A stretch of 64,000 nucleotides of DNA from BOG-908 sp965198915. GTDB lineage: Bacteria; Pseudomonadota; Alphaproteobacteria; Acetobacterales; Acetobacteraceae. Positions 43,811 to 51,660 of the stretch are shown here, piece after piece. Both the position numbers and the translations under genes were made by a program. The DNA lies in NCBI GenBank assembly GCA_965198915.1, contig CBDAQC010000002.1, forward strand, positions 2,046,001 to 2,110,000, written 5' to 3'. The stretch's first letter is position 1, and every line of letters starts with the position of its first letter. A model generated the notes under the pieces. It searched no databases. It saw only the letters and a list, made by a program, of their open reading frames with translations, and was not told the DNA's origin.

Positions 43811-44200
43811 ATGCCTTACGTAGCGAGCAACCCGAAGGCCTATCTCGGCACGAGCGTAGGCTCCGGCCAGTGCGTGCCCTTGGTCGAAGCGGCGACCGGC
43901 GCGCCCAGGTACGCGACGTGGTCCAAGGGTGCTCAGGTGAAGGGCGTCACGGACCTCGCCATCGGCACCGCCATCGCGACTTTTGATGGAGACGGCCGAT
44001 ACGGCAACCACACCGACGGTTCATCCCACGCGGCAATCTACATGGGCCAGACCGCGGACGGCATCGAAGTGATCGACCAGTGGGTGCATACCGCAGGAGG
44101 AAAGCGCCACGTGCAGATGGCCCACCGTAGGCTGATCAGGTTCAGAGGCGGCATGGGGCAAAAGAGCGACGACGGGGATGCTTTCTATGTCGTTCAGTAA
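43811..44200 (+). CDS. BPSL0067-like protein, putative cysteine amidase/peptidase
   Basis: 129 residues, no signal peptide. The sequence starts MPYVASNPKAYLGTSVGSGQ, followed at once by Cys in GQCVPLVE, and later has SHAAIYMG and a final YVVQ. This matches, from memory, the BPSL0067 family. The Cys in GQCV and the His in SHAAIY could be the catalytic pair of a CHAP/NlpC-like fold. GGAG precedes the ATG by 6 bases. It overlaps a secreted small protein. A cell-wall amidase role, as in type VI secretion effectors, is inference. Confidence 0.72.
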   Translation: MPYVASNPKAYLGTSVGSGQCVPLVEAATGAPRYATWSKGAQVKGVTDLAIGTAIATFDGDGRYGNHTDGSSHAAIYMGQTADGIEVIDQWVHTAGGKRHVQMAHRRLIRFRGGMGQKSDDGDAFYVVQ

Positions 44201-44522
44201 GTTCCTGGCCGCAGCAATTGTTCTGGCCTGCGGAAGCGCTCGGGCGGGCACGACGTCGTGCCCGGCCTACATCTCCGAAGCAGGTGCCACGCATCCGCTG
44301 TCGGACGCCTCCGTTTTTGACGGCCCGCCATCGCAGCAGGCCGATCTCGAGCCGACTGATAGCGGATGGGATTTGAAATCTCTAAGGGACAGTCCGAGAC
44401 CCATTTACCTGGTATGCAAGTATCGCGGCACGACGGTCAGCCGTGCGCTGGAAGTTCCGAAGGGGACGGCTGGATGCACGGCCATCGAGCACGCCGGTGC
44501 GACGAAGATTACCTGCAAATAG
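44187..44522 (+). CDS. STY0301-like small secreted protein, putative immunity partner
   Basis: 111 residues. A signal peptide (MSFSKFLAAAIVLACGSARA) is followed by a short mature domain with four Cys that could form disulfides (TSCPAY, LVCKY, AGCTA, ITCK). It resembles the STY0301 family. It overlaps the upstream gene, so the two are co-translated; an ATG at 44178 is also possible. A periplasmic protein tied to a possible amidase is the layout of effector-immunity pairs. Its 3-prime end overlaps the next, convergent gene by 14 bases. Confidence 0.68.
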   Translation: MSFSKFLAAAIVLACGSARAGTTSCPAYISEAGATHPLSDASVFDGPPSQQADLEPTDSGWDLKSLRDSPRPIYLVCKYRGTTVSRALEVPKGTAGCTAIEHAGATKITCK

Positions 44523-45078
44523 CTGCTCTTATGGTTCGGGATTGGGCGAGCTTCAATAATCCAGCCAGGGCAGCCGCACGCTCTTCGTAAGTTCCGCGTC
44601 TGGCACTTGGGTGCTGAGCTTTTTCACAATCGATATCATGGCTTCTGCACGCCTGGGCTGCGGCAGATCCCAAGGCGATAACCCGTCGCCCTTCGAGCTC
44701 GTGCCGCGTCACCTCCTTGAAGCTTTCGTCCAGCGCGCGTTGTGGGATGGCTTCTGACCGGGATCGTGCGAGCAGGTGGAATACTTGCGTCACGTAGATA
44801 TCGGCGCGCGTGATTGCGGCAATCTTGAGCGCCCTCTCCAGGACGACGTTGAACTTCATGCCCGGAAGGTAGCCGCCAGGCTCTACCTCCTTTCGCCTCT
44901 GCAGGAAGGTCTCCGCATCGCACCAGTTATATGCCAGAAGAACCGGGCCGTCGGGCGATCTGGAAGATATCTGGTACGGAGACACCCAGTCCCCATCGAA
45001 ACCGACATCGGCGAACGACAAATAGCCGCCGATCTTCAGTTCGCGCCTTTTCCGCACGATGTCTTGATAGCTTTGCAT
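44509..45078 (-). CDS. Hypothetical protein, weak resemblance to uracil-DNA glycosylase fold
   Basis: 189 residues from the ATG at 45078 (a GTG at 45105 is also open). I do not recognise it firmly. The C-terminal segment VIALGSAAAQACRS...AQHPSARR resembles the end of uracil-DNA-glycosylase-like domains, with G..A and HPS elements. The N-terminal half has YNWCDAETFLQRR. Codon use and base composition look less GC-biased than in neighbours, so it may be acquired. Confidence 0.6.
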   Translation of the reverse strand: MQSYQDIVRKRRELKIGGYLSFADVGFDGDWVSPYQISSRSPDGPVLLAYNWCDAETFLQRRKEVEPGGYLPGMKFNVVLERALKIAAITRADIYVTQVFHLLARSRSEAIPQRALDESFKEVTRHELEGRRVIALGSAAAQACRSHDIDCEKAQHPSARRGTYEERAAALAGLLKLAQSRTIRAAICR

Positions 45079-45180
45079 GCGGCGACCCGAGCAGTTTTCA
45101 CACACACAATCGAAATGAATGGCTCGATGTCAATACAGAAGCCGCGCGTTTTCGTGCAGGGCTGTTTTAAGCAATACACA

Positions 45181-45585
45181 TCACCGCCCCAGCATATCCG
45201 CCTCGATCCGCTCGATCTCCGCATCCGAGAACCCAAAGTGATGCGCGATCTCGTGCACCAGCACGCTCCCCACCAACCGCGACAAATCCTCCCCCGTCTC
45301 GATCCACTCGATCAGGATCGGATCGCGGTACAGCATGATCGTATCAGGCAATCGCACGGGATCGGACACGCTGCGCTCGGTCATCGGGATGCCGCGATAC
45401 AGCCCGGTCAGCTCCCACGCGTTCTCTATTCCCAGGTCGGCCAGGGTCGCCTCGTCCGCCATGTCCTCCACCATGATGGCCAGTTCTTCCAGTTGGCGGG
45501 CCAGGTTCTGCGGCAGTGCGGCCAGGGCAGCCTCGGCCAGGGCCAGGATGTCCTCCTCGCTGGGCGGGGTGGTATAGGCGGGCAT
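45181..45585 (-). CDS. Zincin-like metallopeptidase family protein
   Basis: 134 residues. The metal motif HEIAHHFGFSD (HExxH with a downstream Asp) lies near residue 115, at the C-terminal end, as in the DUF1025 / zincin_1 family of small metallopeptidases. The substrate is unknown. AAGGTG lies 6 bases before the ATG. It is divergent from the pterin dehydratase gene 32 bases away. Confidence 0.88.
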   Translation of the reverse strand: MPAYTTPPSEEDILALAEAALAALPQNLARQLEELAIMVEDMADEATLADLGIENAWELTGLYRGIPMTERSVSDPVRLPDTIMLYRDPILIEWIETGEDLSRLVGSVLVHEIAHHFGFSDAEIERIEADMLGR

Positions 45586-45617
45586 CGGTGCACCTTCGTG
45601 ACACGGGGAGACGCAAT

Positions 45618-45917
45618 ATGGTGGCAAGGCTGGACGAGGCGCAACGCGCGGCACTGGCGAACGCACGGCCCCACTGGGCGATGGTGGACGGGCGCGATGC
45701 CATGACCCGGCAGCTCCGCTTCGCCGATTTCAGTGCCGCCTGGGGGTTCATGTGCCGCGTGGCGTTGCTGGCCGAACGCATGGACCACCACCCGGAGTGG
45801 GAGAACGTCTACAACCGCGTCACCATCACACTGACCACCCACGATGCCGGCGGCCTGTCGGAGCGCGACGTCCGCATGGCGGAAGCGATCGACCGCGTGC
45901 TGGGCACGGCCGGCTAG
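45618..45917 (+). CDS. phhB: 4a-hydroxytetrahydrobiopterin dehydratase
   Basis: Regenerates the pterin cofactor after phenylalanine hydroxylation. 99 residues. The active-site region HHPEWENVYNRVTITLTTHDAG carries the three conserved histidines, and LSERD follows. GGGGAG lies 7 bases upstream of the ATG. Phenylalanine hydroxylase itself is encoded 11 kb downstream in this window. Confidence 0.93.
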   Translation: MVARLDEAQRAALANARPHWAMVDGRDAMTRQLRFADFSAAWGFMCRVALLAERMDHHPEWENVYNRVTITLTTHDAGGLSERDVRMAEAIDRVLGTAG

Positions 45918-45967
45918 CGCACGCCACGCAGGGGTGTATAGCGGCGCGGCGTAACCAGGAGCGCCCG

Positions 45968-46474
45968 ATGTCCATCTCGATGTATCAGATCTCGATCCCC
46001 GTTTTCATACGCGGATTGCGCGCGCTGGGCGGCTACCTGGACAAAGGCAGGGCCGATGCGGAGGCGCGCAAGTTTACGCCCGACGTGCTCCTGCAGGCGC
46101 GCCTGGCACCGGACATGCACCCGCTGGTGCGACAGGTGCAGATAGCAACCGACATGGTGAAGAACGGCGCGGCGCGGCTGGCCGGCATGGAGCCACCCTC
46201 CTACCCCGACACGGAAAGCAGCTTCGAGGAGTTGCAGGCGCGCATCGCCAAGACGATCGCGTTCCTGGAGGGCATCACCGAGGCACAACTGGACGGCAGC
46301 GAGACGAGGCAGATCACGCTGAAATTCCCCGGCCAGGAGATGAGTTTCAGCGGTGCAGATTACCTGACCGGGTTCGTGCTGCCGAACCTGTATTTCCACA
46401 TGACCACCACCTACAGCATCTTGCGGCATAATGGCGTGCAGATCGGCAAGCGGAATTTCATGGGAATGGTGTAA
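45968..46474 (+). CDS. DUF1993 family protein
   Basis: 168 residues, mostly alpha-helical, of a DinB-like fold. The N-terminus MSISMYQISIPVFIRGLRAL and the C-terminal LPNLYFHMTTTYSILRHNGV, IGKRNFMG are typical of the family. No function is established. AGGAG lies upstream of the ATG. It is 50 bases after phhB on the same strand. Confidence 0.88.
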   Translation: MSISMYQISIPVFIRGLRALGGYLDKGRADAEARKFTPDVLLQARLAPDMHPLVRQVQIATDMVKNGAARLAGMEPPSYPDTESSFEELQARIAKTIAFLEGITEAQLDGSETRQITLKFPGQEMSFSGADYLTGFVLPNLYFHMTTTYSILRHNGVQIGKRNFMGMV

Positions 46475-46611
46475 GCAAGCGGGACCGCTTTTTTGGGAAG
46501 AAGCAGAGAGCCTTTGTCTGCGCTGTCGCGGATCGCCGAAGCGTCCGCGTCACCAACGCTCATTCGGCAGAGACAATTCTCCGGCTCTTTTCTTCAAAAA
46601 AGAATTGCTTG
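46475..46611. repeat. AT-rich long inverted repeat, copy 8 (degenerate)
   Basis: Begins at the base after the DUF1993 stop. The left arm is eroded (GCTTTTTTGGGAAGAAGC). The interior repeats GTCTGCGCTGTCGCGGATCG of copy 1. The right arm is CTTTTCTTCAAAAAAGAATTGCTTGG. Confidence 0.82.
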
Positions 46612-46676
46612 GGTCCTTCCGTGACGTAACGGAGCCAAGCCCCACTCCGAAACCAGCGGCAACACCGGAGTGGCCG

Positions 46677-47360
46677 ATGAAAACATCACCGCCGATCCTG
46701 CTGGCCTTACTCGCCCTCACCACGCCCGCCTGTGCCGCGGATGCAGGACATCCCGTGGTGGTGGAGTTATTTCAAAGCCAGGGCTGCTCCTCCTGCCCGC
46801 CCGCCAACGCGCGCGTGCTGGCCATCGCCGGCCGGCCCGATGTGCTGGCGCTGAGCTGGGAGGTGACCTACTGGGACTATCTCGGCTGGCGGGACACCTT
46901 CGGCAACGCGGCCTTCACGCAGCGGCAATACGCCTACGCCCGCGCGCTGGGCCATGACGGCGTATTCACGCCACAGGTGGTCGTCAACGGCCGCGTCGAT
47001 GGCGTGGGCAGTCAGGACGGCGAACTGGCCGGCCTGATAACCCGGGGCGACCGCGGCAATGCAGGCCCGGCGGTGCGCGTGACGGACGCGTCAGCACAGA
47101 TCGGCGCCGGCGCCGGACAGGCGGACGTGCTGCTGGTGCGCTATGATCCGGCGCTGGTGCAGGTTCCCATCCGCCGCGGCGAAAACGCCGGCGAGACGCT
47201 GCCGCACCGCAACGTGGTCTTCCAACTGGTCAGTCTGGGGGAATGGCACGGCCAGGCTGTAAGCCTCGCACTGCCCCGCCCCCCGAAAGCCGGGCTGAAG
47301 AGCGCCATTCTTTTGCAACAGGCGGGCGCCGGGCCGATCCTGGCGGCCGCTCACGACTAG
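46677..47360 (+). CDS. DUF1223 family thioredoxin-like periplasmic protein
   Basis: 227 residues. The signal peptide ends in ACAADAG. The start of the mature domain, VVVELFQSQGCSSCPPANA, has a CxxC pair in a thioredoxin-like setting. FTPQVVVNGRVDGVGS is the conserved DUF1223 segment. It is probably exported and redox related; the function is unknown. CGGAG lies 7 bases upstream of the ATG. Confidence 0.88.
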   Translation: MKTSPPILLALLALTTPACAADAGHPVVVELFQSQGCSSCPPANARVLAIAGRPDVLALSWEVTYWDYLGWRDTFGNAAFTQRQYAYARALGHDGVFTPQVVVNGRVDGVGSQDGELAGLITRGDRGNAGPAVRVTDASAQIGAGAGQADVLLVRYDPALVQVPIRRGENAGETLPHRNVVFQLVSLGEWHGQAVSLALPRPPKAGLKSAILLQQAGAGPILAAAHD

Positions 47361-47421
47361 GCAGGCGAGGCGCCCTCGCCGAACCCGCATTTCGCTTCTG
47401 CCGGTTCGGACAGGTGTCGCT

Positions 47422-47895
47422 TCAGGGGGCGGCCGGAAGTTCGTATTCGAACTCGTAGTGGTGCCGGCCTTCGGGCTGGGTGATCCTCATCTCGCCGCGT
47501 AGACCCTTCAGGCCGTCCTCGCCCGAATCCGGCACAACAGTGATCGCCGCCAACACCGATCCGCCGGTCATCGTGCCGCTATGCTGCAAAACGAAGGACC
47601 CGTGGCGGCCGGCGAGGCTCCCGGTTACGCGCTCCATCGCCACGTAGCCGGCGGAGCCCGCAACTGGCGTGCGCACCGCCAGCATCTGTCCCTTACTCGT
47701 GCCCTGCAGATCGCCCTGGAACACCTTGTCTATCGACATGCTGCCGATCGGCGCGTCCGTGCCGGCAAGCTGCTGCATCGTGATCTCGAACGTGCCATGC
47801 GCCACGTGTTTTGCCATTATGCCCGCCGCCAAGCTGCCGCACTGCGTCCACAACGCCGCCACCGCCGCACCCAGCAGGACGGCGCTTCGCCTCAC
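47422..47895 (-). CDS. DUF3224 family protein with signal peptide
   Basis: 157 residues. The N-terminus is a signal-like segment (RRSAVLLGAAVAALWTQCGS), followed by a lipocalin-like beta domain: GTFEITMQQL, GQMLAVRTPVAGSAGYVAMERV, LQHSGTMTGG. The GTG at 47895 overlaps the gabD stop (GTGA), so the two are coupled. Other DUF3224 proteins lack a signal; the ATG at 47817 would give that short form. No function is known. Confidence 0.82.
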   Translation of the reverse strand: MRRSAVLLGAAVAALWTQCGSLAAGIMAKHVAHGTFEITMQQLAGTDAPIGSMSIDKVFQGDLQGTSKGQMLAVRTPVAGSAGYVAMERVTGSLAGRHGSFVLQHSGTMTGGSVLAAITVVPDSGEDGLKGLRGEMRITQPEGRHHYEFEYELPAAP

Positions 47896-49367
47896 TCCAC
47901 GCCGCCCAGGCACAGATACTTGATCTCCAGGTAATCCTCGATGCCGTATTTCGAACCTTCCCGGCCCAGCCCGGACGTTTTCACGCCACCGAACGGCGCC
48001 ACCTCGGTCGAGATGATGCCCTCGTTGATCCCGATGATACCCGCCTCGATCGCCTCCGCCACACGGAACACGCGGCCCACATCGCGCGTGTAGAAATACG
48101 CGGCCAGGCCGAACTCCGTGTCGTTGGCCATTTCCACCGCCTCGTCCTCGGTGGAAAACCGGAACAGCGGCGCCACCGGGCCGAACGTCTCGTCGCGGAA
48201 GATATCGGCCTCGCGCGGCACGTCGGCCAAAATCGTGGGCTCGTAGAAATTGCCGCCCAGCGCGTGGCGGCGGCCGCCCGTCACCACGCGCGCGCCGCGT
48301 TGCAGCGCGTCCGCCACGTGATCCTCCACCTTCTGCAGCGCGTCGCCATTTATCAGCGGCCCCTGCGTCACCCCGTCATCCATGCCGTTGCCGACGCGCA
48401 GGTTGCGCACCGCCACGGTCAGCTTCTCCACGAACGCGTCGTAGACGCCGTCCTGCACCAGCAGCCGATTCGCACACACGCAGGTCTGCCCGGTATTGCG
48501 ATACTTGCTGGCGATCGCGCCGCGCACCGCCTCGTCCAGGTCCGCATCGTCGAACACGATGAACGGCGCGTTGCCGCCCAGCTCCATGCTGGTCTTCTTG
48601 ATCGTCGGTGCGCATTGCGCCAGCAGCTTGGCCCCTACCGCGGTGCTGCCGGTGAAGGTCAGCTTGCGCACCTGCGGGTTGGCCGTCATCTCGGCGCCGA
48701 TACCCGTCGCCGGCCCAGTGATGATGTTGCAAATGCCCGCCGGCAGCCCCGCCCGCTCGGCCAGCACCCCCAGCGCCAGCGCCGAGAACGGCGTCTGCGT
48801 GGCCGGCCGTATCACCCCCGCACAGCCAGCCGCCCAGCCCGGCCCGGCCTTGCGGGTGATCATGGCGGCGGGGAAGTTCCACGGCGTGATCGCCGCGAAC
48901 ACCCCGATCGGCTCCTTCTGCACGATGATGCGCCGCCCCGGCAAATGCGGCGGGACGGTGTCGCCGTACACCCGCTTGGCCTCCTCGGCGAAGAACTCGA
49001 TGAAGCTCGCGGCATAGGCCACCTCGCTGCGGCTCTCGGCCAGCGGCTTGCCCTGCTCGGCGGTCATGATCACCGCCAAATCCTCCTGGTTGGCCATCAT
49101 CAGGTCGAATAGCCGGCGCAGGGGGCGCTGGCGCTCCTTCGCCGTCAGCTTGCGCCAGGCTTTCTGCGCCCGGTAGGCGGCGGCGATAGCGCGCGCCGTT
49201 TCCGCCTGGCCCATGCTGGGCACCTCGCCCACCAGGGCGCCGGTGGCCGGGTTGCGCACGCCGATCACCTGGCCGCTATCGGCCTGCACCCAGGCGCCGT
49301 CGATCAGGTTCGCCTGGCGCAGCAGGTCGGGGTCGGCGAGCTTCAGGGGGGCGGCGGGGTTAAGCAT
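47892..49367 (-). CDS. gabD: Succinate-semialdehyde dehydrogenase (GabD-type aldehyde dehydrogenase)
   Basis: Oxidises succinic semialdehyde to succinate in GABA and polyamine breakdown. 491 residues. The catalytic Cys is in GQTCVCANR, the general base Glu in MELGGNAP, and the nucleotide site in FTGSTAVG. In the usual KPA segment the lysine that contacts NADP is arginine here (VIRPATQTP). The start at 49367 excludes codons read from the inverted repeat. The 4-aminobutyrate transaminase is not nearby. Confidence 0.9.
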   Translation of the reverse strand: MLNPAAPLKLADPDLLRQANLIDGAWVQADSGQVIGVRNPATGALVGEVPSMGQAETARAIAAAYRAQKAWRKLTAKERQRPLRRLFDLMMANQEDLAVIMTAEQGKPLAESRSEVAYAASFIEFFAEEAKRVYGDTVPPHLPGRRIIVQKEPIGVFAAITPWNFPAAMITRKAGPGWAAGCAGVIRPATQTPFSALALGVLAERAGLPAGICNIITGPATGIGAEMTANPQVRKLTFTGSTAVGAKLLAQCAPTIKKTSMELGGNAPFIVFDDADLDEAVRGAIASKYRNTGQTCVCANRLLVQDGVYDAFVEKLTVAVRNLRVGNGMDDGVTQGPLINGDALQKVEDHVADALQRGARVVTGGRRHALGGNFYEPTILADVPREADIFRDETFGPVAPLFRFSTEDEAVEMANDTEFGLAAYFYTRDVGRVFRVAEAIEAGIIGINEGIISTEVAPFGGVKTSGLGREGSKYGIEDYLEIKYLCLGGVE

Positions 49368-49384
49368 GGCGGGCGTGCTCCGAG

Positions 49385-49505
49385 CAAGGAAGAAAGCAAG
49401 GCCTTCTTTTTTGAAGGAAAGAAGCAAAAAACTTTGACTCCGCTGGCGCGAACCTCACCGGGAACTTCCGCGACAGCGGAGCAGAAGTTTTCCTTCCTTT
49501 TGGCA
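49385..49505. repeat. AT-rich long inverted repeat, copy 9
   Basis: Lies between divergent gabD and the CapD-type gene, an exception to the usual position after stop codons. The left arm (49385-49435) is good. The right arm is shortened (GAAGTTTTCCTTCCTTTTGG). The core has a clear dyad CTCCGCTG...CAGCGGAG. Confidence 0.87.
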
Positions 49506-49577
49506 ACGCGCCACCCCGCCTTCAAGCCACCCCGAACACCGTCTATACGAACCCGCGTGATCCCTTCCCAACGGTCC

Positions 49578-51431
49578 ATGAACCGCATCCTGGTCAACGT
49601 AGCGCTCGACGGTGCGCTGGCCGCTGCCGCCGCACCGCTCGCCCGCTGGATCGCGGACCCGCAAGGCGGCCTGCTGCACCCGCTGTGGTTCCTGGCCGGC
49701 GGCGGCATCACCCTGCTGCTCGGCGGCCTGCCGTTCCGCCTGTCCCAGCAATACTGGCGCTTCTCCGGCCTGGCGGACCTGATCGGCGTCATGGGCGGCA
49801 GCATCGCCAGCTCCGCGCTGTTCGCGCTGCTGCTGGTGGCCACCGGCTTCCCCCTGCCCACCCTCACCTTTCCCATCGTGCACGCGCTCACGCTGATGGT
49901 GCTGCTCGGCGTGCCGCGCCTGGGCTATCGCCTCTACCGCGGCCGGCCCAGGCGCGCCACGGATGACGCCGCCCTGCAGCGCGTGCTGCTGGTGGGCGCC
50001 GGAGACGCGGCCGATGCCTTCATACGCGCCGCCGCCGCAGACCCCTCCAGCGCGCTGCGCGTGGTGGGCCTGCTGGCGCTGGCGGACAGGCAGGCCGGCC
50101 GACGCATGCACAACCTGCCCATACTGGGCACCGCCGCCCAGGCGCCGGACATACTCGGCCGCCTCACCCCGCCGCCCTCCCTGCTGGTGATCACCGAGCC
50201 GGAGTTCCTGGGTGCCCCGCTCGCCAACCTGATCGCCGCGGCGGAGGCGGCCGGCATACAGGTCCGCCGCGCGCCGCGCCCCACCGCGCTGACCGCGGCC
50301 GAACGCATCGAACTGCGGCCCGTCTCCATCGAGGACCTGCTCAACCGCCCGCAGGTCCGGCTCGACCTGCCGGGCATGGCACGCCTGGTCGCCGGCCGGC
50401 GCGTGCTGGTCACCGGCGCCGGCGGCAGCATAGGCAGCGAACTGGCCCGCCAGCTCGCCGGCCTGAAACCCGCTTTGCTGGTGCTGCTGGACCAGAGCGA
50501 ATACGCGCTGTGGCAGATCGACGTGGAACTGGGCGAGCTCCACCCCGGCGTGGCCCGCCGACCGGTGATCGCGGACATACGGGACCGCACGCGCCTGCAA
50601 GACGTGTTCGCGGACGCCGCACCCGCCTTGGTGTTCCACGCCGCCGCCCTGAAGCACGTGCCAATGGTGGAAGCCAACCCGCTGGAAGGCCTGCTCACCA
50701 ACGCCTACGGCACGCGCTTGGTGGCGGACGCGGCGGCGGCCTGCAATGCGGCGGCCATGGTGCTGATCAGCACGGACAAGGCGGTGAACCCCACCAGCCT
50801 GATGGGCGCCAGCAAACGGGTGGCCGAGATGTACTGCCAGGCGATGGACATCGCGGCGCGCCAGGCCGGCGCCGGCCTGCGCTGCGTCACCGTGCGCTTT
50901 GGCAACGTGCTGGGCAGCACCGGCAGCGTGGTGCCGCTGTTCCGCCGCCAGCTCGAACGCGGCGGCCCGCTCACCGTCACCCACCCGGACATGCAGCGCT
51001 ACTTCATGACGGTGCGCGAGGCGGTCAGCCTGGTGCTGCAGGCCTGCGTGGCCGGCATGGCGGACGAGGCCGCGCCGGAAGGCGGCATCTTCGTGCTCGA
51101 CATGGGCGCCCCCGTGCGCATCCTGGACCTGGCGCGCCAGATGATACGCCTGGCCGGGCTGCGGCCGGAACAGGACGTGGCGATCACCTACACCGGCCTG
51201 CGCCCCGGCGAAAAATTGTTCGAGGAGCTGTTCCACGGCCGCGAGCCCCCCGTGCCCACCGGCCACCCGGGCCTGCTGATGGCCGCCCCCCGCACGTCGG
51301 ACGCCCATGCGGTAGGCGCGGCGATAGACGCCATGGGCGGGTTCTGCCACGCCGGGCAGACACAGGCGGCGCTGGCGGTGGTGGCCCGGCTAGTGCCTGA
51401 GCTGACGCGCGAGTCGGAGGTGGCGGCTTGA
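49578..51431 (+). CDS. CapD/PglF/WbpM-type UDP-sugar 4,6-dehydratase (membrane)
   Basis: 617 residues. Three to four N-terminal membrane helices and a CoA-binding-like domain precede an extended dehydrogenase domain with TGAGGSIGSELARQ, the catalytic region STDKAVNPTSLMGASKR and LRPGEKLFEELF. Members dehydrate UDP-GlcNAc as the first step to bacillosamine or other deoxy-amino sugars in polysaccharide or protein glycosylation. The following gene is a sugar aminotransferase, consistent with a two-step route. Confidence 0.92.
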   Translation: MNRILVNVALDGALAAAAAPLARWIADPQGGLLHPLWFLAGGGITLLLGGLPFRLSQQYWRFSGLADLIGVMGGSIASSALFALLLVATGFPLPTLTFPIVHALTLMVLLGVPRLGYRLYRGRPRRATDDAALQRVLLVGAGDAADAFIRAAAADPSSALRVVGLLALADRQAGRRMHNLPILGTAAQAPDILGRLTPPPSLLVITEPEFLGAPLANLIAAAEAAGIQVRRAPRPTALTAAERIELRPVSIEDLLNRPQVRLDLPGMARLVAGRRVLVTGAGGSIGSELARQLAGLKPALLVLLDQSEYALWQIDVELGELHPGVARRPVIADIRDRTRLQDVFADAAPALVFHAAALKHVPMVEANPLEGLLTNAYGTRLVADAAAACNAAAMVLISTDKAVNPTSLMGASKRVAEMYCQAMDIAARQAGAGLRCVTVRFGNVLGSTGSVVPLFRRQLERGGPLTVTHPDMQRYFMTVREAVSLVLQACVAGMADEAAPEGGIFVLDMGAPVRILDLARQMIRLAGLRPEQDVAITYTGLRPGEKLFEELFHGREPPVPTGHPGLLMAAPRTSDAHAVGAAIDAMGGFCHAGQTQAALAVVARLVPELTRESEVAA

Positions 51432-51448
51432 GGGTGGGGCAAGGCAGG

Positions 51449-51640
51449 GCAAGCAGGGCCTTCTTTTTTGGAAGAAAGAAGCAAAAAACTTTTGTCCGGC
51501 TGTCGCGGACTCTCGCCCAGGCACCCGGTAAATAAGAGGGAGACCTGTCCGTCCTCAAGCACCCCGCCTCCGATGAACCCCCGCGACAGCGGACCGAAAG
51601 CTTTTGCTTCTTTCCTAAAAAAAGAAGCCCTTCCTTCCCC
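51449..51640. repeat. AT-rich long inverted repeat, copy 10
   Basis: Between the dehydratase and aminotransferase genes, which read in the same direction. The left arm is at about 51449-51494. The right arm at about 51594-51640 has CTTCTTTCCTAAAAAAAGAAG. The core dyad is TCCGGCTGTCGCGGA...CGCGACAGCGGA. Confidence 0.88.
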
Positions 51641-51660
51641 TCCCGGACACATCCTCCACC

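Noticed and set aside
43533..43823. 96-codon frame after the epimerase
   Set aside because: It starts inside the repeat arm, has no ribosome site and overlaps the better supported gene at 43811.
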